A stretch of 47,358 bases of DNA, taken from positions 1 to 47,358 of IMG/VR virus record IMGVR_UViG_3300021963_000207. One strand, written 5' to 3'. The position numbers and the translations under genes were made by a program. Shown piece after piece: positions 26,902-34,444 of the stretch. Origin of the DNA: a virus. The notes beneath the pieces are model-generated. The model made no database searches, had not been told where the DNA came from, and saw only the letters and a program-made list of their open reading frames with translations. How positions within the stretch are numbered: position 1 is the stretch's first letter; every line of letters begins with the position of its first letter.

Positions 26902-29900
26902 TTATGGTGCTAATGGATAGGTTGCTAGTGGAATTGGAGGAGTAGTTCCACCTAAAGGTTGAGCCAATGGTCTGCTATTAGCTTCAGATATTGTCTGTGG
27001 CTGTGTTGGAAGTGTAACAATATTTGGTCCAGCATTTCCTGCCGTTCTACGTTGTGCTTGGATATTATTATTTTCTCGTTGAGCACTCTGTAGACTTTGA
27101 GATCTTGGAGATGTTGAAGGAACAACTTTTAAAGGTTGTGCTTTTGCAGTGTCAGTTGATTCTGGTCCATGAGTTTTAGATGGAGCCCCAGTTAACATCT
27201 CAGTTAGTTTAGTTAATTGTGGAACTATACTGGACCAAGTTGGTTCTGGAGTATTATTTTGATCTGCATTAGATGTATCAGTGCTTGCAGTTGATGTGGT
27301 TTGTCCTGTTACAGATGGAGTTGCTTTTCCTTTAGTCCACGCAATAGGTTCAACCTTTCCTCCAATAGTTCCATTCCAAGAATTTCCAATCTCCCAGTGC
27401 AAATGTGGACCTGTACTTCTTCCTCCACCATGTTGATGTCCACTAGATGCAACTTGTTCTCCAGTTTTTATGGTATCTCCTTTCTTTTTAGTATATGAAC
27501 TAACATGTCCAAATAATGAGAACAATCCGCTATTACTCTTCAATACAATATAGTTCCCCCATCCACCAGAATTTTTATTGATCTCATGAACCTTTCCATC
27601 AAATGGAGATAGCAATGGAGTTCCCACTGGCATTGGCAAATCTCTTGCTACATAACCATGCTCCAGACCTCTACCCAATACAACCCCACTGGAATCTTCT
27701 GGAACTGGTGCCCATCCACCACCAAGTTTCAAAAATTTTCTAGTTGCAACTGGACCACCACCAAATCTTGGGAAGAGTCCATGGTTTATTTTATCTAATG
27801 CTGCTGGACCACCCATTGCTTTAGTGGCATTTTTGTTCAGCATATATTCACCAGGCTCTGCCAATATACTGATTTTATCTCCAATTCCACTTCCTCTTAT
27901 TGGACCACCCTTATCAATCCATTTTGCATCTTGTTTAACTTGAGTTTTAGATCCAGTGGTTTCTTTTTCTAATGTTCCTCCTTTATTAATAATTCTGAAT
28001 AACTCTAACTGTCGTTGAATCTCTTGATTATTTCTTGAGCCAACTGTACGCTCACTTCCAGCTGCAGTAAATCCTTTGTTTATTTGATCTTCGGTGACTG
28101 CTTTTAATTTATATACTGGGTCCCCGACCCCCATCATTGTTGCTAAACTAGTATTATTTCTGGTTGTAGTGGCTTCGTATAATCTTCCCTGACTATCTTG
28201 CCAGAATCTATTTGCAGTATTGACAATATAGTTGAATCCCTTCTTTTCTAAATCTCGTCGAGTTCCCGCAACATTTTGAACTTTGGAATCACCAGCCTTC
28301 GCAAGATTCGCATTTTCTTGCATTGGTTTTGTAGATCCACCTACTTTAGTAGGATTAGCTGATGGCTCAGTTGAAGGAGTCGTGGAAGGAGTCGTGGAAG
28401 GAGTCGTGGAAGGAGTCGTGGAAGGTGGTGTAGTTGATTGTGGATTGTCGCTAGAAGATTTAGAATTCTTACTAATCAATGCACTAAGAATATCTCCTAA
28501 CAATCCTCTAACTGAAGTATCTCCCGAAGGTTTAAACTCATCTGCTTTAGACTTAGTTACTTTTGGTTCTTCGATACCAAATACTTCTTTCACCGCAGAC
28601 ATTCCATCTCCAACAGATTTAATTGCTGCAGATGCAAAGTTAGACATTCCCTTCACAAGTGAAGGAGGAATGCCAAACATAGATGCAACATTAGAAATCA
28701 GAGGCATCAAAATTGGACCGATGCCAGGAATCCTAGAAACACTAGAAGATATTAAAGCAACTATACCAGCACCAACAATCTTAAATGGAAGGGTAAGTAA
28801 CTTTATAAAACTTGGAATCTGCTTATCGACCTGACCTTTGAATTCATCAACTCCAAAGGATCCCAATTTATCCAATGGAAGAATAGCTTCTGGCCCAGCT
28901 TCTCCGACAATTGCTTCAGTTGGTTTAGTAACAATACCACCTTTAGCAAGTTTAGGTAGTTCTTCATCCTTTTTACCAAAGAGTCCTGATATTCCTTTAC
29001 CAACTGAGGCTATTAAATTTCCACCAGGAATTACATTTTGCAGTACAGTGCTGGCAACATTCTTTAGAGAATCGCCAAACATCTTTCCGAAATCAATTCC
29101 CTCGGATTTGGATTCTTCCCCTCCGCTTGGTGCTACTTCAGCTTTAGCTGGTTCTACTGATGGAGAATTTACTTCGGATTCCAGTTGATCTTTAGTTCCA
29201 TTCAATCCTTGAGTTAGAACACTCTCAATGAAATTTGGAATCAAGTTAGTTACAAAACTAACCAAAGATCCTATTGCATCTGGAATAGATTTTAATACAT
29301 TAATTGAATCAGATATTAATTTACCTACTCCTTGAACAGATTCTCCAAGCCATTTGAATGAAAGAAAATCTACTATTCCACCGACAACTTTGATAACCAG
29401 ATCAAAAGCTTTTGGAAGATTATTTAATACTATACCAATTGGACTTGCCCCAAAAGCAAACGCAATTCCTTTCCCAATAACTCCAATAAATTTGAATAGT
29501 CTAGAGAAGAAATTTATTATGTTCTGTATCTTCTTTGCATTCTCTGGCTTCCCAGCCCACTCAAGAATTTTATAGCCAATGAATAACTTCATCATTTTCT
29601 GAAGGAACTCTGCAATTCCTTCAAGTCTTCTTTGACCTTCTTTGACTAAAGGATTCTTTGTTTCATCTTTATTTTTATCTCCATCCTTTTTATTTTCCTG
29701 AGATGCTTCCTCTTCTTTCGCTTGTCTTTTTTCTTCAGATAATGCAAACTTTTTAATGGACTCTCCGACCATATCAAAGTGTCTTTTTTCAAGAGTCACT
29801 AAAGTTTCTAATGCTTTTCTGATATAGCTTAACTCTTTTACTTCTTTAAGTGCTGTTGCTTTTTCTGCAGCTTCACTCTTTAGTGTTGATCTTTTTGCAC

Positions 29901-29991
29901 CAGAAAATGCTCCACCAAATTTAGTTGGATCAACAAATGAAGTTACCTTTGATGTTGGAGTTTTCTTAAAACTAAAGAGTGAGACTGCCAT
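26902..29991 (-). CDS. Tape-measure-like tail protein with C-terminal M23 peptidase domain
   Basis: The 1029-residue protein has a charged helical N-terminus, hydrophobic helices at ~130-260, and GGIVTKPTEAIVGEAGPEAI near 330-355, the same tape-measure motif as in its neighbour. A Pro/Thr linker (repeating TTPS) lies near 517-545, and a second tape-measure-like motif (ILAEPGEYMLNKNAT) near 700-725. Residues ~770-870 form an M23 endopeptidase domain with all expected metal-binding elements: HGYVARD, VGTPLLSPFDGKV, LFGHV and GPHLHWE. It is predicted to cut peptide cross-links of the host wall during DNA entry. It begins four bases after the gp51 frame, directly downstream of gp26/gp51, as tape-measure genes follow chaperone genes in other tailed phages. 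Confidence 0.8.
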   Translation of the reverse strand: MAVSLFSFKKTPTSKVTSFVDPTKFGGAFSGAKRSTLKSEAAEKATALKEVKELSYIRKALETLVTLEKRHFDMVGESIKKFALSEEKRQAKEEEASQENKKDGDKNKDETKNPLVKEGQRRLEGIAEFLQKMMKLFIGYKILEWAGKPENAKKIQNIINFFSRLFKFIGVIGKGIAFAFGASPIGIVLNNLPKAFDLVIKVVGGIVDFLSFKWLGESVQGVGKLISDSINVLKSIPDAIGSLVSFVTNLIPNFIESVLTQGLNGTKDQLESEVNSPSVEPAKAEVAPSGGEESKSEGIDFGKMFGDSLKNVASTVLQNVIPGGNLIASVGKGISGLFGKKDEELPKLAKGGIVTKPTEAIVGEAGPEAILPLDKLGSFGVDEFKGQVDKQIPSFIKLLTLPFKIVGAGIVALISSSVSRIPGIGPILMPLISNVASMFGIPPSLVKGMSNFASAAIKSVGDGMSAVKEVFGIEEPKVTKSKADEFKPSGDTSVRGLLGDILSALISKNSKSSSDNPQSTTPPSTTPSTTPSTTPSTTPSTEPSANPTKVGGSTKPMQENANLAKAGDSKVQNVAGTRRDLEKKGFNYIVNTANRFWQDSQGRLYEATTTRNNTSLATMMGVGDPVYKLKAVTEDQINKGFTAAGSERTVGSRNNQEIQRQLELFRIINKGGTLEKETTGSKTQVKQDAKWIDKGGPIRGSGIGDKISILAEPGEYMLNKNATKAMGGPAALDKINHGLFPRFGGGPVATRKFLKLGGGWAPVPEDSSGVVLGRGLEHGYVARDLPMPVGTPLLSPFDGKVHEINKNSGGWGNYIVLKSNSGLFSLFGHVSSYTKKKGDTIKTGEQVASSGHQHGGGRSTGPHLHWEIGNSWNGTIGGKVEPIAWTKGKATPSVTGQTTSTASTDTSNADQNNTPEPTWSSIVPQLTKLTEMLTGAPSKTHGPESTDTAKAQPLKVVPSTSPRSQSLQSAQRENNNIQAQRRTAGNAGPNIVTLPTQPQTISEANSRPLAQPLGGTTPPIPLATYPLAP
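28373..28420. repeat. 12-bp tandem repeat (4 perfect units)
   Basis: Four perfect copies of gaaggagtcgtg (plus reading) plus a partial fifth lie in the 1029-aa gene and encode a repeated four-residue Thr-Thr-Pro-Ser unit on the minus strand. The unit is a multiple of three, so copy number can change the linker length in frame. Confidence 0.95.
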
Positions 29992-29994
29992 GTA

Positions 29995-30183
29995 TTAGAG
30001 AGGCTGTGAAGTTTTATTCCTATTATTTTCTTCTTCAATAAATTCAATCAACATTTGAACATACACATCTCGTTCCCAGGGAATCATCAATTCAATTTCA
30101 CTCAATGACCATTTATGATGTTGCAATAATGTAAAGTTAGTGCGAAAATAATTCTCTAACGATTGATGTGCTAGGTTTATGCG
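29995..30183 (-). CDS. 51: gp51-like baseplate hub assembly protein, probably made by -1 frameshift from gp26
   Basis: This frame encodes 62 residues from the shift point to the stop, including ENYFRTNFTLLQHHKWSLSE and IPWERDVYVQMLIEFIEEEN, the pattern I associate with cyanophage gp51 (hub assembly catalyst). It has no ATG or GTG. Upstream it is open only from a TGA at 30202-30204, and the conserved part begins before the only TTG. The frame is -1 relative to gp26 and the gp26 end carries T TTT TTC (30184-30190), a canonical slippery heptamer, seven bases before the gp26 TAA. The likely product is a gp26-gp51 fusion of about 297 residues. An ATA start overlapping the gp26 stop is the weaker alternative. 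Confidence 0.75.
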   Translation of the reverse strand, partial: RINLAHQSLENYFRTNFTLLQHHKWSLSEIELMIPWERDVYVQMLIEFIEEENNRNKTSQPL

Positions 30184-30887
30184 AAAAAAGACGCAAGACC
30201 CTCAATAACAACTTCACTATCCTTTCCTGTATTTGGATTTGAAACAGTAATAGTATGACTTAGTTTAGGCATAGTTTCAAAGAACTTTTGAACTCGCATA
30301 AACTGACTAGTATCAAAGCTGTCTAGGAATTCAGTAATTTCTTTTTTACTGAAACTCTTGACTTCATAGACTTCTTCGCCATCAATTACTTGATCAATAC
30401 AGGATTGAGCCAACTCAAATACATCTTCAGTTTTCATGGTTCCAGTGAAATTGTTTTGAACAAACATTTCCATACTTGGATACTTCATAACAAGTGAAGT
30501 CTTGTCATTCAATGCAATAATACGTTCATGATCATCTGATTTCTGAATGTTAATGTCTTCAACATTGATAGTTACAGGAACCACAGTTTCGCCATCATCA
30601 GGACAGGTTACATTCAGTTCAATTTCTTCGCCAACTGATTTTGCACGAATGTTTAAGAACAGATATTCAATATCGAAGATAGAAAGATCATCAATTTTTA
30701 CTTTAGTTTGAATGCAGTTTTTGAGAATAGTTTGTACTGCATTGATCATTTGTTTCTCATCTTCAGATTCCATAGCAAGCAGAAGAACTTTTTCTTCTTT
30801 AACTAGGAATGGACGATATTTGATTTTTTGGCCAGTTGAAGGAAGTTCCAACTCATAAGTCGGGGCAACTAATTTAGGTAATGGCAT
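30177..30887 (-). CDS. 26: Baseplate hub assembly protein gp26
   Basis: The 236-residue protein (MPLPKLVAPTYELELPSTGQ) matches the T4 gp26 family (T4_baseplate): a beta-rich start with KIKYRPFLVKEEKVLLLAMES, then ILKNCIQTKVKIDDLSIFDIEYLFLNIRAKSVGE and a CPDDGE-containing beta section. T4 gp26 (208 aa) is needed for assembly of the central hub. It lies directly before gp51 and the tape-measure-like genes. The end of the gene contains the slippery run described for gp51, so two products (short gp26 and a gp26-51 fusion) are predicted. It begins 32 bases after the end of gp54. Confidence 0.88.
   Translation of the reverse strand: MPLPKLVAPTYELELPSTGQKIKYRPFLVKEEKVLLLAMESEDEKQMINAVQTILKNCIQTKVKIDDLSIFDIEYLFLNIRAKSVGEEIELNVTCPDDGETVVPVTINVEDINIQKSDDHERIIALNDKTSLVMKYPSMEMFVQNNFTGTMKTEDVFELAQSCIDQVIDGEEVYEVKSFSKKEITEFLDSFDTSQFMRVQKFFETMPKLSHTITVSNPNTGKDSEVVIEGLASFFA
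30184..30190 (-). promoter_or_regulatory. Predicted -1 ribosomal frameshift site (T TTT TTC)
   Basis: On the minus strand the gp26 codons read TCT TTT TTC GCA TAA. The heptamer T TTT TTC fits X XXY YYZ with both tRNAs able to re-pair after a -1 slip. Reading then continues CGC ATA AAC into the gp51 frame. No strong downstream stem or pseudoknot was obvious by eye. Confidence 0.65.
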
Positions 30888-30919
30888 GGTAAATTATAAT
30901 ATAATTTTGAATTATTTAG

Positions 30920-31768
30920 TTAACCAACAGCAGTTCTCCAATTTCCACTTGCACCAATAGTTCCTCCAGTTTGAGAAGCTGGTGCGACCATATCATATTC
31001 AAAAGTAACTTGAATTTTTACCAATTGTGATGCCCCACTATTCAATGGAATTGCAGAAATTGTAGTTGGAAATGCATTTTTTATCCTAACAGAATATTTT
31101 TGAAGTGCTTGTCCAAACTCAGAGTCAACCATTCTCTCTGAAGCAACATTAACTCCAGGGAATAAATCTGCGTTTGATATTACTTTGTGTGGAACAATTT
31201 CTCCATTAATATTTAAAGACAGAGGACTATTTTTTTTACTACTTCTATATCGTTCTAGTTTAATGATTACAATATCTAAAGTATAATCATCTTTATATCT
31301 AGTTCTTCCTAAATCAGTTATAGAATTAATATTTATTCCATTAATTCTATCTCCGTTTGATGTAATTCCACTGTAAATATAATTTCCCCACCCATCAAAA
31401 GTTTGTCGTATTTCGGAATCTGCGTCGGAAATAAACGACATAGTAAGTTCGTTATTAACTACGCCATATGCGTACTTCATGTTAGGACTGTTTGTAATTC
31501 GGAAATCTCCAGTTGCAATAGAAAACCCAGGAATAGAACATTCATCTGCATATAATCTCATTAAATTACTAATCGTGCCACCACCAGAAGTATTAGTTTG
31601 AATTCCTCTTGTGAAAATACTTTTTAAAAAACTTGAATTATTATTTCCCAATAAAAATTGCACATCATAAAAATTACTTAATGAAAACCCAGATGTCGAT
31701 ACATAAGATTTGAATTCTTTGAAATTTTTAATATCTCTATCTAATATCGTATCATTATACTTTATCAT
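30920..31768 (-). CDS. 54: Baseplate tail-tube initiator gp54-like
   Basis: In T4, gp54 binds the baseplate on gp48 and starts tail-tube polymerisation. The 282-aa protein shows the tube-like beta fold of the gp19/gp48/gp54 group: FYDVQFLLG, LYADECSIPGFSI, then NSPNMKYAYGVVNNELTMSFISDADSEIRQTFDGWGNYI (given here in part), which parallels the T4 gp54 region around its NSPNIRITGRELDPLVISFRMD. A C-terminal strand VKIQVTFEYDMVAP follows, and the protein ends GASGNWRTAVG. Its ATG overlaps the stop of the 185-aa gene (ATGA), indicating translational coupling. Confidence 0.78.
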   Translation of the reverse strand: MIKYNDTILDRDIKNFKEFKSYVSTSGFSLSNFYDVQFLLGNNNSSFLKSIFTRGIQTNTSGGGTISNLMRLYADECSIPGFSIATGDFRITNSPNMKYAYGVVNNELTMSFISDADSEIRQTFDGWGNYIYSGITSNGDRINGININSITDLGRTRYKDDYTLDIVIIKLERYRSSKKNSPLSLNINGEIVPHKVISNADLFPGVNVASERMVDSEFGQALQKYSVRIKNAFPTTISAIPLNSGASQLVKIQVTFEYDMVAPASQTGGTIGASGNWRTAVG

Positions 31769-32322
31769 TTGGAATCTCCCCAGACATAAGATTTACTTAC
31801 TTGTTTGTATGATCCACTTTGCCTGCTTACAAAACTTTCCAAAGGCAAGAAAATAGATTTTATCCAGTCTTCATTATTTATTTTAAATAATGGTGTTTCA
31901 AGACCTTCATAAACATAATTATGAAAGCACTGTTTAGGAATTGTTGGTCGTCCATCCAAAATACTTTTTAGTACTTTATATCTAGTTGGCAAATTTAAAT
32001 AATGAAGATTGGCACCAAAAAATTTTCTTCCACCTTGCAGCATATAAACTAATGGAAACTCATCGTAGTATGGAAGCTTCTTAGCCCACGTTGCGTTATA
32101 TTCAAATAAGTATAAATTGCCGCCACTAGGTATTAATGTTTCATCAAGAGTTACAAGAGTTTTATATATATCATTCTTCTTTGCAATTGCTGCTACATTA
32201 TCCTTATACCAATTATAACTTTTTGTATGAAATCCTTTTTCTTTATTTGCTAGTTGATCTACTTGTTGAAATATATTAAGTTGTGGTACATTTTTAGTCC
32301 TTGCCGATACTTCTCTTCTCAT
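31765..32322 (-). CDS. Conserved phage protein (185 aa), possible DNA-end or neck function
   Basis: The protein begins MRREVSARTKNVPQLNIFQQ. Its core, LYLFEYNATWAKKLPYYDEF followed by PLVYML and FFGANLHYLNLPTRYKVL, resembles a family I have seen in many large myoviruses without an agreed function. It sits next to gp4, where T4 carries gene 2 (DNA end protector), but I cannot show homology to gp2; that is a synteny-based guess. Overlaps of four bases with both gp4 and gp54 (ATGA junctions) make it part of the late gp4 operon. Confidence 0.65.
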   Translation of the reverse strand: MRREVSARTKNVPQLNIFQQVDQLANKEKGFHTKSYNWYKDNVAAIAKKNDIYKTLVTLDETLIPSGGNLYLFEYNATWAKKLPYYDEFPLVYMLQGGRKFFGANLHYLNLPTRYKVLKSILDGRPTIPKQCFHNYVYEGLETPLFKINNEDWIKSIFLPLESFVSRQSGSYKQVSKSYVWGDSK

Positions 32323-32756
32323 ACTTTTAACTCCGACTCGGTGAGGATTTTAAATTTCCACATTTTATCTTCACAGAATTCTTTAGCAGCTTTCCACTTT
32401 GCTTGGTTTTTAACGTACTCAGTTACCTCATAAATGTAACTTTTGGTTTGCCTTTGAGGTTTTTTTGGTGGAACTGTTTGCTTGCTAGGTTTAATTTCAA
32501 TTAAATATTTTGTAATCACTCCATTACTGTCTACAATTTTTACATAAAAGTCAACAAAGTATCTATGAATTTTATTATCTAATGGAGATCTATATGGAAT
32601 GACGATCTCTTCTGAACCCCATTCTAACACATTCTGTCTTGTATCGCAATATTTCATGAACTTTAATTCCCAGGAAGATCTATAAATTATATTTCTGGGA
32701 TTTCCTCGATACTTATGAATATTGTTAGGAGTGTATTTTCCCTTTAAAGTATTCAT
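32319..32756 (-). CDS. 4: Head completion protein gp4
   Basis: The 145-aa protein closely follows the T4 gp4 (50/65) head completion family in length (150 aa) and motifs: YRGNPRNIIYRSSWELKFMK, the nuclease-like core VLEWGSEEIVIPYRSP, HRYFVDFYVK, LIEIKPSKQT, and AKWKAAKEFCEDKMWKFKIL. The E...D...ExK arrangement is that of an endonuclease-like fold. It acts on the filled head before tail joining. Its late promoter (CATAAATA at 32787-32794) overlaps the start codon of the divergent gp48, and its own start codon overlaps the gp48 late promoter. Confidence 0.92.
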   Translation of the reverse strand: MNTLKGKYTPNNIHKYRGNPRNIIYRSSWELKFMKYCDTRQNVLEWGSEEIVIPYRSPLDNKIHRYFVDFYVKIVDSNGVITKYLIEIKPSKQTVPPKKPQRQTKSYIYEVTEYVKNQAKWKAAKEFCEDKMWKFKILTESELKV

Positions 32757-32761
32757 AAATA
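32754..32761 (+). promoter_or_regulatory. Late promoter for gp48-gp53 (CATAAATA)
   Basis: CATAAATA, a one-base variant of the T4 late box TATAAATA, on the plus strand; gp48 starts 30 bases after its end. Its first three bases are the complement of the gp4 start codon. Confidence 0.6.
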
Positions 32762-32786
32762 TTATTACAAAGGGTATATCATAAAA

Positions 32787-32794
32787 TATTTATG
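32787..32794 (-). promoter_or_regulatory. Late promoter for the gp4 operon (CATAAATA)
   Basis: CATAAATA on the minus strand, ending 30 bases before the gp4 ATG. Its first three bases are the complement of the gp48 start codon, mirroring the box at 32754-32761. Confidence 0.6.
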
Positions 32795-33760
32795 GCTTCT
32801 GCAAGTAAAGATTATACTCAACCTACAGGATTGGATAGGAAAGATTTATATTGGCCTAATACAAAAGATCTGCACGATCTGCTAAGAATTGACATCGTAG
32901 AATATCTTCCAATATCACGTTCTAGTGTTGGACAAAATACTAAGCTAGAATTCATTACTAATATTCAACAGGAAAATACAATACTTGATAGATTTGAAGG
33001 AGGATCTAAACCAAGAAACAGAAATACTTTATCTACTGTATTATTACCAATTCCAAATGATATAAACTATTCAGATCAATTAACATGGGACAATGAATCT
33101 CTTGGAATTCTAGGAAAAATGGCTCCAGCTTTAGCAGGAGGAGCATTAACAGATCAATCTGGTCTTGGCAGCAAATTATCTCAGTTAGCATCAAGTGGAA
33201 CTCCAGAAGTTATTTTAAGTGAGATAGGAAAAGTTGCTACATTTTCACCTTCGGCTCTCACTCAAGGAATTGGAGGAAAAATTTTAAATCCATATCAAGA
33301 ACAAATTTTCAAAGGAATCGCAATGAGAGATTTTAATTTCTCCTGGAAACTTGTTCCAAGAAATGCCATCGAGCAATCCAGAATTCACGGGATCATAAAA
33401 AATTTAAGGTTTTATTCTCTTCCAAATTATAGTTCAAGAGCAGGAGTTTTTCAAGATAATGCAACTCAAGATGTTCCAACAAATAATTTATCTGATAGAT
33501 GGCTAAGTGTTCCTCACATCTTTAATTTAAAATGGGTTCAAGCTGGAACTGATAGCACAACTATACAATCACTTCCAAAAATAAAACCATGTGTTTTAAA
33601 AAGTGTTACTGTAAATTATACCCCTGATAATGTATGGGCAACTCATATTTCCACATCATCAACAGGCTTAAGTGGACCTGCACCAGTTGCATATGAGTTA
33701 AGTCTTAACTTTACTGAAACTGAAATCATTACTGCAAACGATGTATCAGGAGGATATTAA
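32792..33760 (+). CDS. 48: Baseplate tail-tube cap gp48-like
   Basis: The 322-aa protein aligns by eye with T4 gp48 (364 aa) in several blocks: LSTVLLPIPND (T4: IANILLPRSKSD), FNFSWKLVPRNAIEQSRIHG (T4: KVFTWDLTPRSTEDLMAI), RFYSLPNYSS, and near the end KPCVLKSVTVNYTPD followed by YELSLNFTETEIITANDV (T4: ITMREIITLNRA). gp48 caps the baseplate dome and carries gp54 and the tail tube. It starts a two-gene plus-strand unit, divergent from gp4, and is followed by gp53 after two bases. Confidence 0.85.
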   Translation: MASASKDYTQPTGLDRKDLYWPNTKDLHDLLRIDIVEYLPISRSSVGQNTKLEFITNIQQENTILDRFEGGSKPRNRNTLSTVLLPIPNDINYSDQLTWDNESLGILGKMAPALAGGALTDQSGLGSKLSQLASSGTPEVILSEIGKVATFSPSALTQGIGGKILNPYQEQIFKGIAMRDFNFSWKLVPRNAIEQSRIHGIIKNLRFYSLPNYSSRAGVFQDNATQDVPTNNLSDRWLSVPHIFNLKWVQAGTDSTTIQSLPKIKPCVLKSVTVNYTPDNVWATHISTSSTGLSGPAPVAYELSLNFTETEIITANDVSGGY

Positions 33761-33762
33761 AA

Positions 33763-34398
33763 ATGTTTTTTGATGCACAACCAAATTTTTATTATCCCTA
33801 TAAAGGAGGTATTAAATTATCTAAAAATTTATTCCGTAGAGTTAGATTTAGAGATAATTTAAATTCTTTATATGTAGTTTCTACAAGACACACAATTCAA
33901 ACTGGAGAAACTCCAGAAATTATATCAAATGAAAAATATGGATCTACAGATTGGTATTGGACAATTTTATTATTGAACAATATTATTGATATGAATAACG
34001 ATTGGCCAGTATCAGAATATGAATTGGATAATGCAATTGAACAGAAGTATGGTCATGAGCAAAACAATGTTCGCTTTTGGGAAACTAAATCAGTTTATGA
34101 GGGAGATAATCTAGTTCTTAAAAGTGGAATTATATTAGAATATAATGAAGGGAGAGAATCTCAACAAAATCCAAATTATTATCCATCATTTTCTTTCAAC
34201 GGAAAAAGTGGAATTGAAGTAATTGAAAAAGTTACAAACAGAGAATATGAATATAGACAAAATGAAAAGAAAAAAAATATTTACTTAATTAAACCTGAAT
34301 ACTTAACTACGATGCAAGAAGAAATTGAAACTTTATTTGCATATGAAACTGCATATAAAATAGATTCTGCTGGAATTAGATCTTCGGAAGATCTATAA
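33763..34398 (+). CDS. 53: Baseplate wedge protein gp53
   Basis: The 211-aa protein matches the gp53 wedge family (T4 gp53, 196 aa): an early YPYKGG...LFRRVRFRDNL segment and the LysM-like core YVVSTRHTIQTGETPEIISN with YGSTDWYWTILLLNNIIDMN and NDWPVSEYELDNAI. In T4, gp53 joins neighbouring wedges as they assemble around the hub. It is co-transcribed with gp48 and ends at the terminator shared with the convergent gp32. Confidence 0.92.
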   Translation: MFFDAQPNFYYPYKGGIKLSKNLFRRVRFRDNLNSLYVVSTRHTIQTGETPEIISNEKYGSTDWYWTILLLNNIIDMNNDWPVSEYELDNAIEQKYGHEQNNVRFWETKSVYEGDNLVLKSGIILEYNEGRESQQNPNYYPSFSFNGKSGIEVIEKVTNREYEYRQNEKKKNIYLIKPEYLTTMQEEIETLFAYETAYKIDSAGIRSSEDL

Positions 34399-34420
34399 AA
34401 AAAGGGGAGAGTAAATCCCC
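34397..34420 (-). terminator. Rho-independent terminator after gp32 (convergent with gp53)
   Basis: On the minus strand GGGGA-TTTACTC-TCCCC is followed by seven T's, three to four bases beyond the gp53 stop. Reading the plus strand, the same stem is followed by more C's and then TTTATTATATT, so it would work less well for gp53. A nine-base C run lies at 34417-34425. Confidence 0.7.
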
Positions 34421-34444
34421 CCCCCTTTATTATATTAATTTAAA

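Noticed and set aside
28373-28420. Possible CRISPR array from short tandem repeats
   Set aside because: The repeats are 12 bp with no spacers and encode a Thr-Pro linker.
34387-34398. Hairpin AGATCTTC-GG-AAGATCT as gp53 terminator
   Set aside because: The stem lies in the last codons of gp53 and is followed by A's, not T's, on the plus strand; the GGGGA/TCCCC stem just beyond fits better and for the minus strand.
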